The notes under the pieces are model-generated. The model saw only the letters and a list, made by a program, of their open reading frames with translations. It was not told where the DNA came from and searched no databases. A DNA stretch of 11,114 bases. Origin: Zoogloea sp. Its GTDB lineage: Bacteria > Pseudomonadota > Gammaproteobacteria > Burkholderiales > Rhodocyclaceae. The DNA is taken from NCBI GenBank assembly GCA_016790385.1, contig JAEUNV010000059.1, positions 1 to 11,114 on the forward strand, read 5' to 3'. Below, in pieces: positions 1 through 5,706 of this stretch (its first letter is position 1; every line of letters begins with the position of its first letter). The translations under genes were made by a program, and so were the position numbers.

Positions 1-1077
1 CAGGGTGCAGCCCCCCTCCCCCGGACCATTGCCAAGCCAGATGTAGCAGCCGGGTTTCTCCTGAAGAAAGTAGGCGAAATCCTCCGCGCCCATGCTCGGC
101 TTCGGATCGATGTGCACCTTCCCTTCACCGCACACCTCCGCGGCCACCCGGGCGCAGAACTCGGCCTCGGCAACCGTATTGATGGTCGGAGGATAGCCGC
201 GTCGATATTCGAAGTTCACGTTCGCCCCGAAGGCCGCACCCACGCCCGCACAGACGCGCTGCATGGTGTCTTCGACCATCGCCTCCACGTCAGGCCGGAA
301 GGCCCGCACCGTGCCGCAGATGCGGGCGATGTCAGGAATCACGTTGTAGGCGTCCCCCGCATGGAACTGGGTAACCGACAGCACTGCGGCGTCCTGGGGG
401 TCGCGGTTGCGGCTGACCACCGACTGCAAGGCCTGGACCAGCGCGGCGCCCGCGAGTACAGGGTCGACGCCCTGGTGAGGCATGGCGGCATGGGCGCCGT
501 GGCCCTTGATCTCGATATCGAATCGATCGGCACAGGCCATCACCGGGCCACGATGCACAGCGATCTCGCCGAGGGGCAGACCGGGCCAGTTGTGCAGGCC
601 GAACACCGCCTCCATGGGAAAGCGTTCGAAAAGGCCGTCGGCAATCATGGCCGGCGCGCCGCCCTCCCCCTCTTCGGCAGGCTGGAACAAAAACACCACG
701 GTGCCGTCGAAATCCGGGTGTTTGGCCAGATGGGCCGCGGCACCCAGCAGCATCGCCGTGTGCCCGTCGTGGCCGCAGGCGTGCATCCGCCCCGGGTGAC
801 GGGAATGATGGTTGAAATCGTTCTTTTCCTGGATCGGCAGCGCATCCATGTCGGCACGCAGGCCGATGGAACGACCACCGTTGCCAGCCTTTAGAATGCC
901 CACGACACCGGTCTTGCCCACCCCGGTGTGGGTTTCGATACCCAGGGCGCGCAGGCGCTCAGCCACCAGGGCAGCGGTGCGGTGCTCTTCGAAGGCCAGC
1001 TCGGGATGGGCGTGGATGTCCCGGCGGATGGCGGTGATTTCGGCGTGATCGGCCCGCAGATTTTCCAGAAGGTGCAT
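1..1077 (-). CDS. M20-family amidohydrolase (hippurate / N-acyl-amino-acid hydrolase type), 3' end outside window
   Basis: Zinc-type amidohydrolase that probably cleaves N-acyl or N-aroyl amino acids in the cytoplasm; the exact substrate cannot be read from sequence. The frame stays open from ATG at 1077 to base 1 (359 codons). Family members run to about 390 residues, so roughly the last 30 are missing. M20D motifs are present in order: HAHPELAFEE near residue 26, RADMDALPIQE (D78), ACGHDGH with metal ligands C101 and H103, FQPAEEGEGG with the E135-E136 pair, LHNWPG with H162, and SMGAEDF at 328-334. The last metal-ligand His near the C terminus would lie beyond the window edge. The start is chosen because the ordinary N-terminal helix of the family begins here; no strong Shine-Dalgarno is visible. 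The gene is divergent from the HDAC gene. A possible -10 (TATCAT on the minus strand, 1119-1124) lacks a convincing -35. Family assignment is secure, substrate is not. Confidence 0.9.
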   Translation of the reverse strand, partial: MHLLENLRADHAEITAIRRDIHAHPELAFEEHRTAALVAERLRALGIETHTGVGKTGVVGILKAGNGGRSIGLRADMDALPIQEKNDFNHHSRHPGRMHACGHDGHTAMLLGAAAHLAKHPDFDGTVVFLFQPAEEGEGGAPAMIADGLFERFPMEAVFGLHNWPGLPLGEIAVHRGPVMACADRFDIEIKGHGAHAAMPHQGVDPVLAGAALVQALQSVVSRNRDPQDAAVLSVTQFHAGDAYNVIPDIARICGTVRAFRPDVEAMVEDTMQRVCAGVGAAFGANVNFEYRRGYPPTINTVAEAEFCARVAAEVCGEGKVHIDPKPSMGAEDFAYFLQEKPGCYIWLGNGPGEGGCTL

Positions 1078-1171
1078 GATGCGTCCCGATAGGCGGCCCC
1101 GACGGCCGTGACGGGAAATGATAGCAGCGGGGAACGCGCCCGCTCCACCGCAGTAAGCAGGCTTGAACCGA

Positions 1172-2092
1172 ATGAAACTTTTCTACGCCGATCACTTCGT
1201 GCTCCCCCTCCCCGAGGGACACCGCTTTCCGATGGAAAAATATGCCCGGCTGCGTGAGCGCCTGATGGAGTCCGGGCTGTTCGGTGCCGACGATTTCCAT
1301 ATTCCCGATGCCGCCAGCGATACGGAGCTGCTGAGGGCCCACGATGCCGGCTACGTGCAACGGGTTGTTCGCGGCACCCTCGACAAGAACGATATCCGGC
1401 GCATCGGCTTTCCCTGGTCGGAGGCCATGGTGGAGCGCTCCCGGCGCTCGGCCGGCGCCACCCTGGCCGCCTGCCGGGCCGCGCTGGAAGGCGGCTGCGC
1501 TGCCAATCTGGCTGGCGGCACCCACCACGCCTTTCGCGACCGGGGTGAGGGCTTCTGTGTCTTCAACGACGCCGCCGTCGCCGCCCTCGCAATGCGCGCC
1601 GAAGGTCGGGTCGAGCGAGTGGCGATCATCGACTGCGACGTACACCAGGGCAACGGCACCGCCGCCATCCTGGCCAACCGGCCCGAATGCTTCACCTTCA
1701 GCATCCACGGTGCCCGCAACTACCCCTTCGACAAGGAAACGAGCGACCTGGACGTGGAACTGCCCGATGGCACCACCGACGACACCTACCTCACCGCCCT
1801 ACAGGCCGCCCTCGGCCCAGTGTTTGCCCGGGGAAAGCCCGACCTGGTGATCTACCTGGCGGGTGCCGACCCCTACGAGGACGATCGCCTGGGCCGCCTG
1901 AAGCTCACCAAAGCCGGTCTGGCCGAGCGGGACCAGCTCGTTTTCGACAAAGTCCGCCAGCGCGGCCTGCCCATTGCCATTGCCATGGCCGGCGGCTACG
2001 CGCGCAATATCAACGACACGGTGGAGATCCACGCCAACACCGTCTGCTCGGCGGCACGCCACTTCCGTGCACGTCAATTTGCCTCGCTATAA
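1172..2092 (+). CDS. Histone deacetylase-family (class IV-like) zinc deacylase
   Basis: Member of the arginase/deacetylase fold that removes acyl groups from an amine substrate. In bacteria this could be an acetylated polyamine, small molecule or protein lysine; the substrate is not inferable here. With the ATG at 1172 the protein is 306 residues. The full active site is visible: GGTHHAF with tandem His H118/H119, DCDVHQGNG with zinc ligands D156 and H158, AGADPYEDDRLG with third zinc ligand D233, and AGGY with catalytic Tyr Y276. Nothing suggests an inactive paralogue. An in-frame TTG at 1163 is possible, but an AGCAGG stretch at 1157-1162 is correctly spaced for the ATG and directly abuts the TTG. 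moxR starts 30 nt after its stop, on the same strand, so co-transcription is plausible. No signal peptide, so cytoplasmic. Confidence 0.93.
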   Translation: MKLFYADHFVLPLPEGHRFPMEKYARLRERLMESGLFGADDFHIPDAASDTELLRAHDAGYVQRVVRGTLDKNDIRRIGFPWSEAMVERSRRSAGATLAACRAALEGGCAANLAGGTHHAFRDRGEGFCVFNDAAVAALAMRAEGRVERVAIIDCDVHQGNGTAAILANRPECFTFSIHGARNYPFDKETSDLDVELPDGTTDDTYLTALQAALGPVFARGKPDLVIYLAGADPYEDDRLGRLKLTKAGLAERDQLVFDKVRQRGLPIAIAMAGGYARNINDTVEIHANTVCSAARHFRARQFASL

Positions 2093-2093
2093 T
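2088..2093 (+). promoter_or_regulatory. Perfect TATAAT -10-like hexamer ahead of moxR (possible internal promoter)
   Basis: A perfect TATAAT overlaps the stop codon of the HDAC gene, 29 nt before the moxR ATG. A transcript starting about 7 nt downstream would have a leader of roughly 20 nt containing the AAGGA ribosome binding site at 2111-2115. No good -35 hexamer is found 16-18 bp upstream and there is no extended -10 TG. It may be a weak or activator-dependent promoter, or chance. If real, moxR and the VWA gene can be expressed without the HDAC gene. Confidence 0.3.
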
Positions 2094-2122
2094 CAGGACT
2101 AACCTCCAACAAGGATTCCCCG

Positions 2123-2965
2123 ATGCGCTTCGAAGGCTCCGACAATTACGTCACCACCCCGGATCTGATGCTGGCCGTCAACGCCGCCATCCGCCTGCAG
2201 CGCCCGCTCCTCATCAAAGGCGAGCCGGGCACCGGCAAGACCATGCTGGCCGAAGAGGTGGCCGCTGCCCTGGGCATGCCGCTGTTGCAATGGCACATCA
2301 AGTCCACCACCAAAGCCCAGCAGGGGCTTTATGAATACGACGCCGTGTCGCGCCTGCGCGATTCCCAACTGGGCGACGACAAGGTCAAGGACATCTCCAA
2401 CTACATCGTCAAGGGCACCCTGTGGCAGGCCTTCGACGCTGACGTGCCCACCGTGGTGCTGATCGACGAGATCGACAAGGCCGACATCGAGTTTCCCAAC
2501 GACCTGCTGCGCGAACTCGACCGCATGGAGTTCCATGTGTACGAGACCCGCGAGACGGTCAAGGCCCGCCACCGCCCCATCGTTTTCATCACATCCAACA
2601 ACGAGAAGGAGCTGCCCGACGCCTTCCTGCGCCGCTGCTTCTTCCACTACATCAAGTTTCCCGACCGGGACACCATGCAGCGCATCGTTGATGTGCACTT
2701 CCCCGGGATCAAAAAGGCCCTGCTCACCGAAGCGCTGGAAGTGTTTTTCGGTCTGCGTGACATCCCCGGCCTGAAAAAGAAGCCCTCCACCTCCGAGCTG
2801 ATCGACTGGCTGAAACTGCTGGTGGCCGAAGAGATTCCTGTCGAGGCGCTGCGCTCGCCGGATCAGAAAGCCAGCATCCCGCCCCTGCACGGCGCCCTGC
2901 TGAAGAACGAGCAGGACATGCACCTCTTCGAGCGCCTGGTTTTCATGGCCCAGCGCAATCGCTGA
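2123..2965 (+). CDS. MoxR-family AAA+ ATPase
   Basis: Cytoplasmic AAA+ ATPase of the MoxR group, a family of chaperone-like ATPases that work with VWA-domain partners to mature or insert cofactors into enzyme complexes. It has 280 residues, typical for the single-domain type. Walker A is GEPGTGKT at 33-40; Walker B is VVLIDEID with D115-E116; sensor 1 is ITSNN at 156-160; an arginine pair follows at 170-171 (arginine finger region). The C-terminal part (about 185-280) is the helical lid. The start is well supported: AAGGA at 2111-2115 sits 7 nt before the ATG. The VWA gene follows after 12 nt, the usual genetic arrangement for MoxR and its partner. The particular client complex cannot be named: no carbon monoxide dehydrogenase, methanol dehydrogenase or Rubisco gene is in view. 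Family call is secure; the client is unknown. Confidence 0.95.
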   Translation: MRFEGSDNYVTTPDLMLAVNAAIRLQRPLLIKGEPGTGKTMLAEEVAAALGMPLLQWHIKSTTKAQQGLYEYDAVSRLRDSQLGDDKVKDISNYIVKGTLWQAFDADVPTVVLIDEIDKADIEFPNDLLRELDRMEFHVYETRETVKARHRPIVFITSNNEKELPDAFLRRCFFHYIKFPDRDTMQRIVDVHFPGIKKALLTEALEVFFGLRDIPGLKKKPSTSELIDWLKLLVAEEIPVEALRSPDQKASIPPLHGALLKNEQDMHLFERLVFMAQRNR

Positions 2966-2977
2966 GCCGATCCGGCC

Positions 2978-4156
2978 ATGCTCATCGACTTCTTCCTGCA
3001 TCTGAAGACCCGCAAACTGCCGGTCTCCACCAAGGAATTCCTCACTCTTCTGGAGGCCATACAGGCCGGTCTGGCGGGGCACAGCATGGAGGATTTCTAC
3101 TTCCTGGCGCGCAGCAGCCTGGTCAAGGACGAATCCCATTTCGACCGCTTCGACCAGGCCTTTGGCGAGTACTTCAAGGGCATCGAGGCCATTCCCGGCC
3201 TCGAGGTCGATCTACCCGAGGAATGGCTGAAGGCCATGATGCAGAAGCATCTGACACCGGAGGAGAAGGCAAAGCTGGAAAAACTGGGCTGGGACAAGCT
3301 GATGGAGGAGTTCCGGAACCGCCTCAAGGAACAGAAGGGCCGTCATCAGGGAGGTTCGAAATGGGTGGGCACCGGCGGCACCTCACCCTTTGGCAACAAT
3401 GGCTATCACCCGGAAGGCATCCGCGTGGGGGGCGAGTCGGCCGGCAATCGCACCGCCGTCAAGGTGTGGGACCAGCGCGAGTACCGCAATCTTGACGACA
3501 GCGTGGAGCTGGGTACCCGCAACATCAAGGTGGCCTTGCGCCGGCTACGACGCTTTGCCCGCCTGGGTGCGCCGGACGAACTGGACCTGGACGGCACCAT
3601 CGCGGCCACCGCCCGCAATGCCGGCTACCTGGACCTGCTGATGCGCCCGGAGCGACACAACGCCGTGAAGGTGTTGATCTTCTTCGATGTGGGCGGCTCC
3701 ATGGACGACCACGTGAAGGTCTGCGAAGAGCTGTTCTCGGCTTGCCGGACCGAGTTCAAGCACATGGAGTACTTCTACTTCCACAACTGCGTGTATGACC
3801 ACGTCTGGCGCGACAGCTTCCGACGCCACTCGGAGCGCACCCCGACCCTTGACGTAATCCACAAGTACGGGCCGGAGTACAAGCTGATCTTCGTGGGTGA
3901 CGCCACCATGAGCCCCTACGAAATCCTCCAGCCCAATGGTTCCATCGAGTACAGCAACACCGAAGCCGGCGCCGTGTGGCTGCGCCGCCTGGCCGACGCC
4001 TACCCGTCCATGGCCTGGCTCAACCCCGAGGCTGAACGCACCTGGGATTACCGCCAGTCCATCGGCATCATCCGGCAGATACTCGGGGAAAGGATGTTTC
4101 CCCTGACCCTGGACGGCCTCACCCGGGCCATCACGCATCTGTCACGCAAGCACTGA
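2978..4156 (+). CDS. CoxE-like VWA-domain protein, partner of the MoxR ATPase
   Basis: A 392-residue cytoplasmic protein with a C-terminal von Willebrand factor A domain, expected to bind the upstream MoxR ATPase and a client protein. Residues 1-90 form a conserved helical region and 92-125 a highly charged helix. A Gly/Asn-rich linker (about 129-155, containing GTGGTSPFGNNGYHPEG) leads to the VWA fold that begins near 228. The MIDAS motif reads FFDVGGSMD: D237, then Gly at 239 where classical VWA domains have Ser, then S241. A second acidic site is D308 in VGDATMSP. From memory, Gly at the middle position is common in CoxE-type proteins, so metal binding may still occur. The start is chosen because the N terminus from MLIDFFLHLK onward looks like the conserved family start; the ribosome binding site is weak, suggesting translational coupling to moxR. 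The stop lies 2 nt from the convergent diiron gene. Confidence 0.9.
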   Translation: MLIDFFLHLKTRKLPVSTKEFLTLLEAIQAGLAGHSMEDFYFLARSSLVKDESHFDRFDQAFGEYFKGIEAIPGLEVDLPEEWLKAMMQKHLTPEEKAKLEKLGWDKLMEEFRNRLKEQKGRHQGGSKWVGTGGTSPFGNNGYHPEGIRVGGESAGNRTAVKVWDQREYRNLDDSVELGTRNIKVALRRLRRFARLGAPDELDLDGTIAATARNAGYLDLLMRPERHNAVKVLIFFDVGGSMDDHVKVCEELFSACRTEFKHMEYFYFHNCVYDHVWRDSFRRHSERTPTLDVIHKYGPEYKLIFVGDATMSPYEILQPNGSIEYSNTEAGAVWLRRLADAYPSMAWLNPEAERTWDYRQSIGIIRQILGERMFPLTLDGLTRAITHLSRKH

Positions 4157-4158
4157 AC

Positions 4159-4962
4159 TCAGGGCACCCGGTAGTTTTCCTGGGTCATGATGTCCACGCC
4201 ACACTGGAGATTCTCAATCCAGTCGAGGAAGCGATTGACCATCGCCTTGCCCTCAAAGCGGCAGCCGTGCTGGGGCACGATCATTTCCACATCGAGCTGA
4301 CGGACCATGTTCACCCAGAAGCGGCAGATCTTGTTGGAGATCATGTAGCGGCGATGGAAGCCTGCCATGGTGATCACGTGATCGTCGAAGTCGGATACCG
4401 GCTTGGCTGCCTGATCGTGATCGACCAATGAAGCCCCCATGTCGCCCGAGAAGAGGATTTTCGAGACTGGATCATAGAACTGGAAGTTGCCCTCTGAGTG
4501 CATGAAGTGGGCCGGGAGAGCCTTGATCCTGCTGTCGCCGAGGGCAATGTTCATGCCCTCGTCAGGGATACCCAGGATGCGCGCGGTGTAATCCTTGCCG
4601 GTGGTGAAATGGGGTACAAACCGCGTCCACAGTCGGGAAATCATCACCTTGCAATGGGTGGATACCATCCATTTGTTGAGGGATGCGATGATGTCCGGGT
4701 CGGCATGGGTGGCGAAGATGAAATCAAGGCCGCGGGAAGGAAAGAACCGCTGCATGGACATCAGGAGACCGTTGTAGGTCATATTGCCACCCGGGTCGAT
4801 CAACGCCCCGTGATCACCATCGACAATCAGGAATTGATTGCACTGAACGGCATGATCCGCCTCCTCGTCCACCAGGTCATAAAAGGCCAGACAGGCGTGC
4901 TTGCCGTTGTTGAAAAGTTCGACAGCCATGGAAATCGTTTCGGGGAGTGAAATCGGACCCAT
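4159..4962 (-). CDS. Stand-alone diiron MBL-fold protein (ODP / flavodiiron-like)
   Basis: Metallo-beta-lactamase-fold protein resembling the diiron half of flavodiiron proteins and the oxygen-binding diiron (ODP) family, which bind or reduce O2 or NO at a two-iron site. There are 267 residues and no flavodoxin domain, so electrons, if used, must come from a separate partner. Putative iron ligands appear in flavodiiron order: THADPD (H86, D88, D90), HFMHSEGNF (H155), FSGDMG (D174) and PQHG (H232). The first motif is HxDxD followed by Ile, where classical flavodiiron proteins have HxExDH, so one ligand is conservatively changed and the adjacent His is absent. The start is uncertain: ATG at 4962 gives 267 residues, ATG at 4929 gives 256, and neither has a strong Shine-Dalgarno. 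The gene is divergent from an exported-protein gene across an FNR-like box at 5009-5022. Could act as an O2/NO sensor or scavenger; the fold is sure, the role inferred. Confidence 0.85.
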   Translation of the reverse strand: MGPISLPETISMAVELFNNGKHACLAFYDLVDEEADHAVQCNQFLIVDGDHGALIDPGGNMTYNGLLMSMQRFFPSRGLDFIFATHADPDIIASLNKWMVSTHCKVMISRLWTRFVPHFTTGKDYTARILGIPDEGMNIALGDSRIKALPAHFMHSEGNFQFYDPVSKILFSGDMGASLVDHDQAAKPVSDFDDHVITMAGFHRRYMISNKICRFWVNMVRQLDVEMIVPQHGCRFEGKAMVNRFLDWIENLQCGVDIMTQENYRVP

Positions 4963-5008
4963 ACTTTATCCGACTCGAACCCCAGGGAAAACATCTGCCT
5001 CATGGACA

Positions 5009-5022
5009 TTGATCGGTGTCAA
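5009..5022. promoter_or_regulatory. Putative FNR/ANR/DNR-type operator
   Basis: The sequence TTGAT-CGGT-GTCAA matches the FNR-family consensus TTGAT-N4-ATCAA at 9 of 10 positions, with the G variant seen in many ANR/DNR sites. It lies in the only divergent gap flanking the diiron gene, 47 nt upstream of that gene's ATG at 4962 and 64 nt upstream of the exported protein's ATG at 5086. A weak -10 for the minus gene (GATAAA or TAAAGT on the minus strand, 4963-4970) would put the box centre near -58 to -60. A weak -10 for the plus gene (TATCTT, 5055-5060) would put it near -51. Neither is exactly the canonical -41.5 or -61.5 spacing, so which gene is regulated is open. Confidence 0.5.
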
Positions 5023-5085
5023 CGTATTACCTCGTCACGGCTGAACGATTGGGGTATCTTGGCGCCCGGTATCATGAGCATTCAG

Positions 5086-5625
5086 ATGGAGTCCCTTTTG
5101 AGAACGCCGGTTCTTCTGTTATCCCTTCTTTCCCTCGTTAGCCTGCTCTCCCCCACCGCCAACGCGGCCGATCCAGGCCAGCAGACGCGCGCAGGAACGC
5201 CTTTCGGCACGCTCCGTTCGCCTGGTCAGGCGGGTATCCGCCCGGAGAACCTTCGTCGCCCCTCGTCTACCCTGTGCCCGACCCAAAGCCAGGCCGACAA
5301 CGATATCGCCAGCACTCGCCGCGACCCGTCGGGGCGCATCCATGTGTTTGGCGATATGGCCACACAGCAGAATCGCAACGGGAACATTTACAGCTGTACC
5401 GGTGTGCCCGGAAGTGGAAAGAAACGCGCCTACGCGGGCACCGGCCGTGCCAAGTCCGCCTATAACGCACGCACCAACACGCTCAACGCAGCAACGGACG
5501 GGTATGTGAACCGCTCGGCCACCAGCTCGATGATGCCGCGCAAGGCGCCGTCTATGTACGACCCCGCCACCGGGGTTCTCAAGCCTTCCCGCAAGCTCAA
5601 CGCCTACGAGATCTACCAGCGCTGA
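5086..5625 (+). CDS. Small exported protein of unknown function
   Basis: Not recognised. From ATG 5086 it has 179 residues and begins with a clear Sec signal peptide: a short N region, a Leu/Val-rich core (residues 8-20) and an AxA-type site (TANA, cleavage after residue 27). There is no lipobox Cys, so it should be soluble in the periplasm or secreted. The mature part is rich in Arg, Ser, Thr, Asn and Gly, appears basic, and has just two Cys (STLCPTQ and NIYSCTG), which could form one disulfide. The C-terminal half has short motifs (YNARTNTLNAATDGY, MYDPATGVLKPS) but no domain I can name. The frame is open back to ATG 5002, but that stretch overlaps the FNR-like box and would bury the signal peptide; ATG 5074 (four residues longer) is the other realistic start. 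No strong Shine-Dalgarno is seen at either. Strong hairpins follow the stop. Confidence 0.7.
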   Translation: MESLLRTPVLLLSLLSLVSLLSPTANAADPGQQTRAGTPFGTLRSPGQAGIRPENLRRPSSTLCPTQSQADNDIASTRRDPSGRIHVFGDMATQQNRNGNIYSCTGVPGSGKKRAYAGTGRAKSAYNARTNTLNAATDGYVNRSATSSMMPRKAPSMYDPATGVLKPSRKLNAYEIYQR

Positions 5626-5631
5626 ACGCGA

Positions 5632-5665
5632 CAAGGGGGCAGGCCTTGCCGGGCCCACCCCCTTG
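5632..5665 (+). terminator. Hairpin terminator after the exported-protein gene
   Basis: CAAGGGGG (5632-5639) pairs with CCCCCTTG (5658-5665). A second short stem, GGCC/GGCC, forms inside the loop (5642-5645 with 5652-5655). It begins 7 nt after the stop codon of the exported-protein gene and is followed on the plus strand by CTTTCCC, a poor U-tract, so termination may be only partly intrinsic. Confidence 0.6.
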
Positions 5666-5675
5666 CTTTCCCGCG

Positions 5676-5697
5676 TCCGGAGCCCGGGGGCTCCGGA
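5676..5697. terminator. Perfect 9-bp hairpin between convergent genes, first hairpin after htpG
   Basis: TCCGGAGCC (5676-5684), a CGGG tetraloop, then GGCTCCGGA (5689-5697): a perfect 9-bp GC-rich stem. It starts 10 nt after the htpG stop on the minus strand, so it is the first hairpin in the htpG transcript, with the 5632-5665 hairpin next. There is no U-tract on either side. The pair probably serves both convergent genes as terminator and mRNA 3'-end protection. Confidence 0.6.
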
Positions 5698-5706
5698 AAG
5701 CGCCGA

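Noticed and set aside
112..894. 260-codon plus-strand open frame at the left end
   Set aside because: Mirror of the M20 amidohydrolase, whose metal-site motifs are intact on the minus strand.
2099..3139. 346-codon minus-strand open frame antisense to moxR and the start of the VWA gene
   Set aside because: Translation is low-complexity Gly/Val/Gln/His-rich sequence with no motifs, typical of the mirror frame of a high-GC gene; the plus strand carries intact Walker motifs.
3545..4138. 197-codon minus-strand open frame under the VWA domain
   Set aside because: Val/Gly/His-rich shadow with no motif; the VWA domain on the plus strand is complete.
5002..5085. N-terminal extension of the exported protein from ATG 5002
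   Set aside because: It would place 28 mostly polar residues before the signal peptide and overlaps the FNR-like box, so the real start is more likely 5086 (or 5074).
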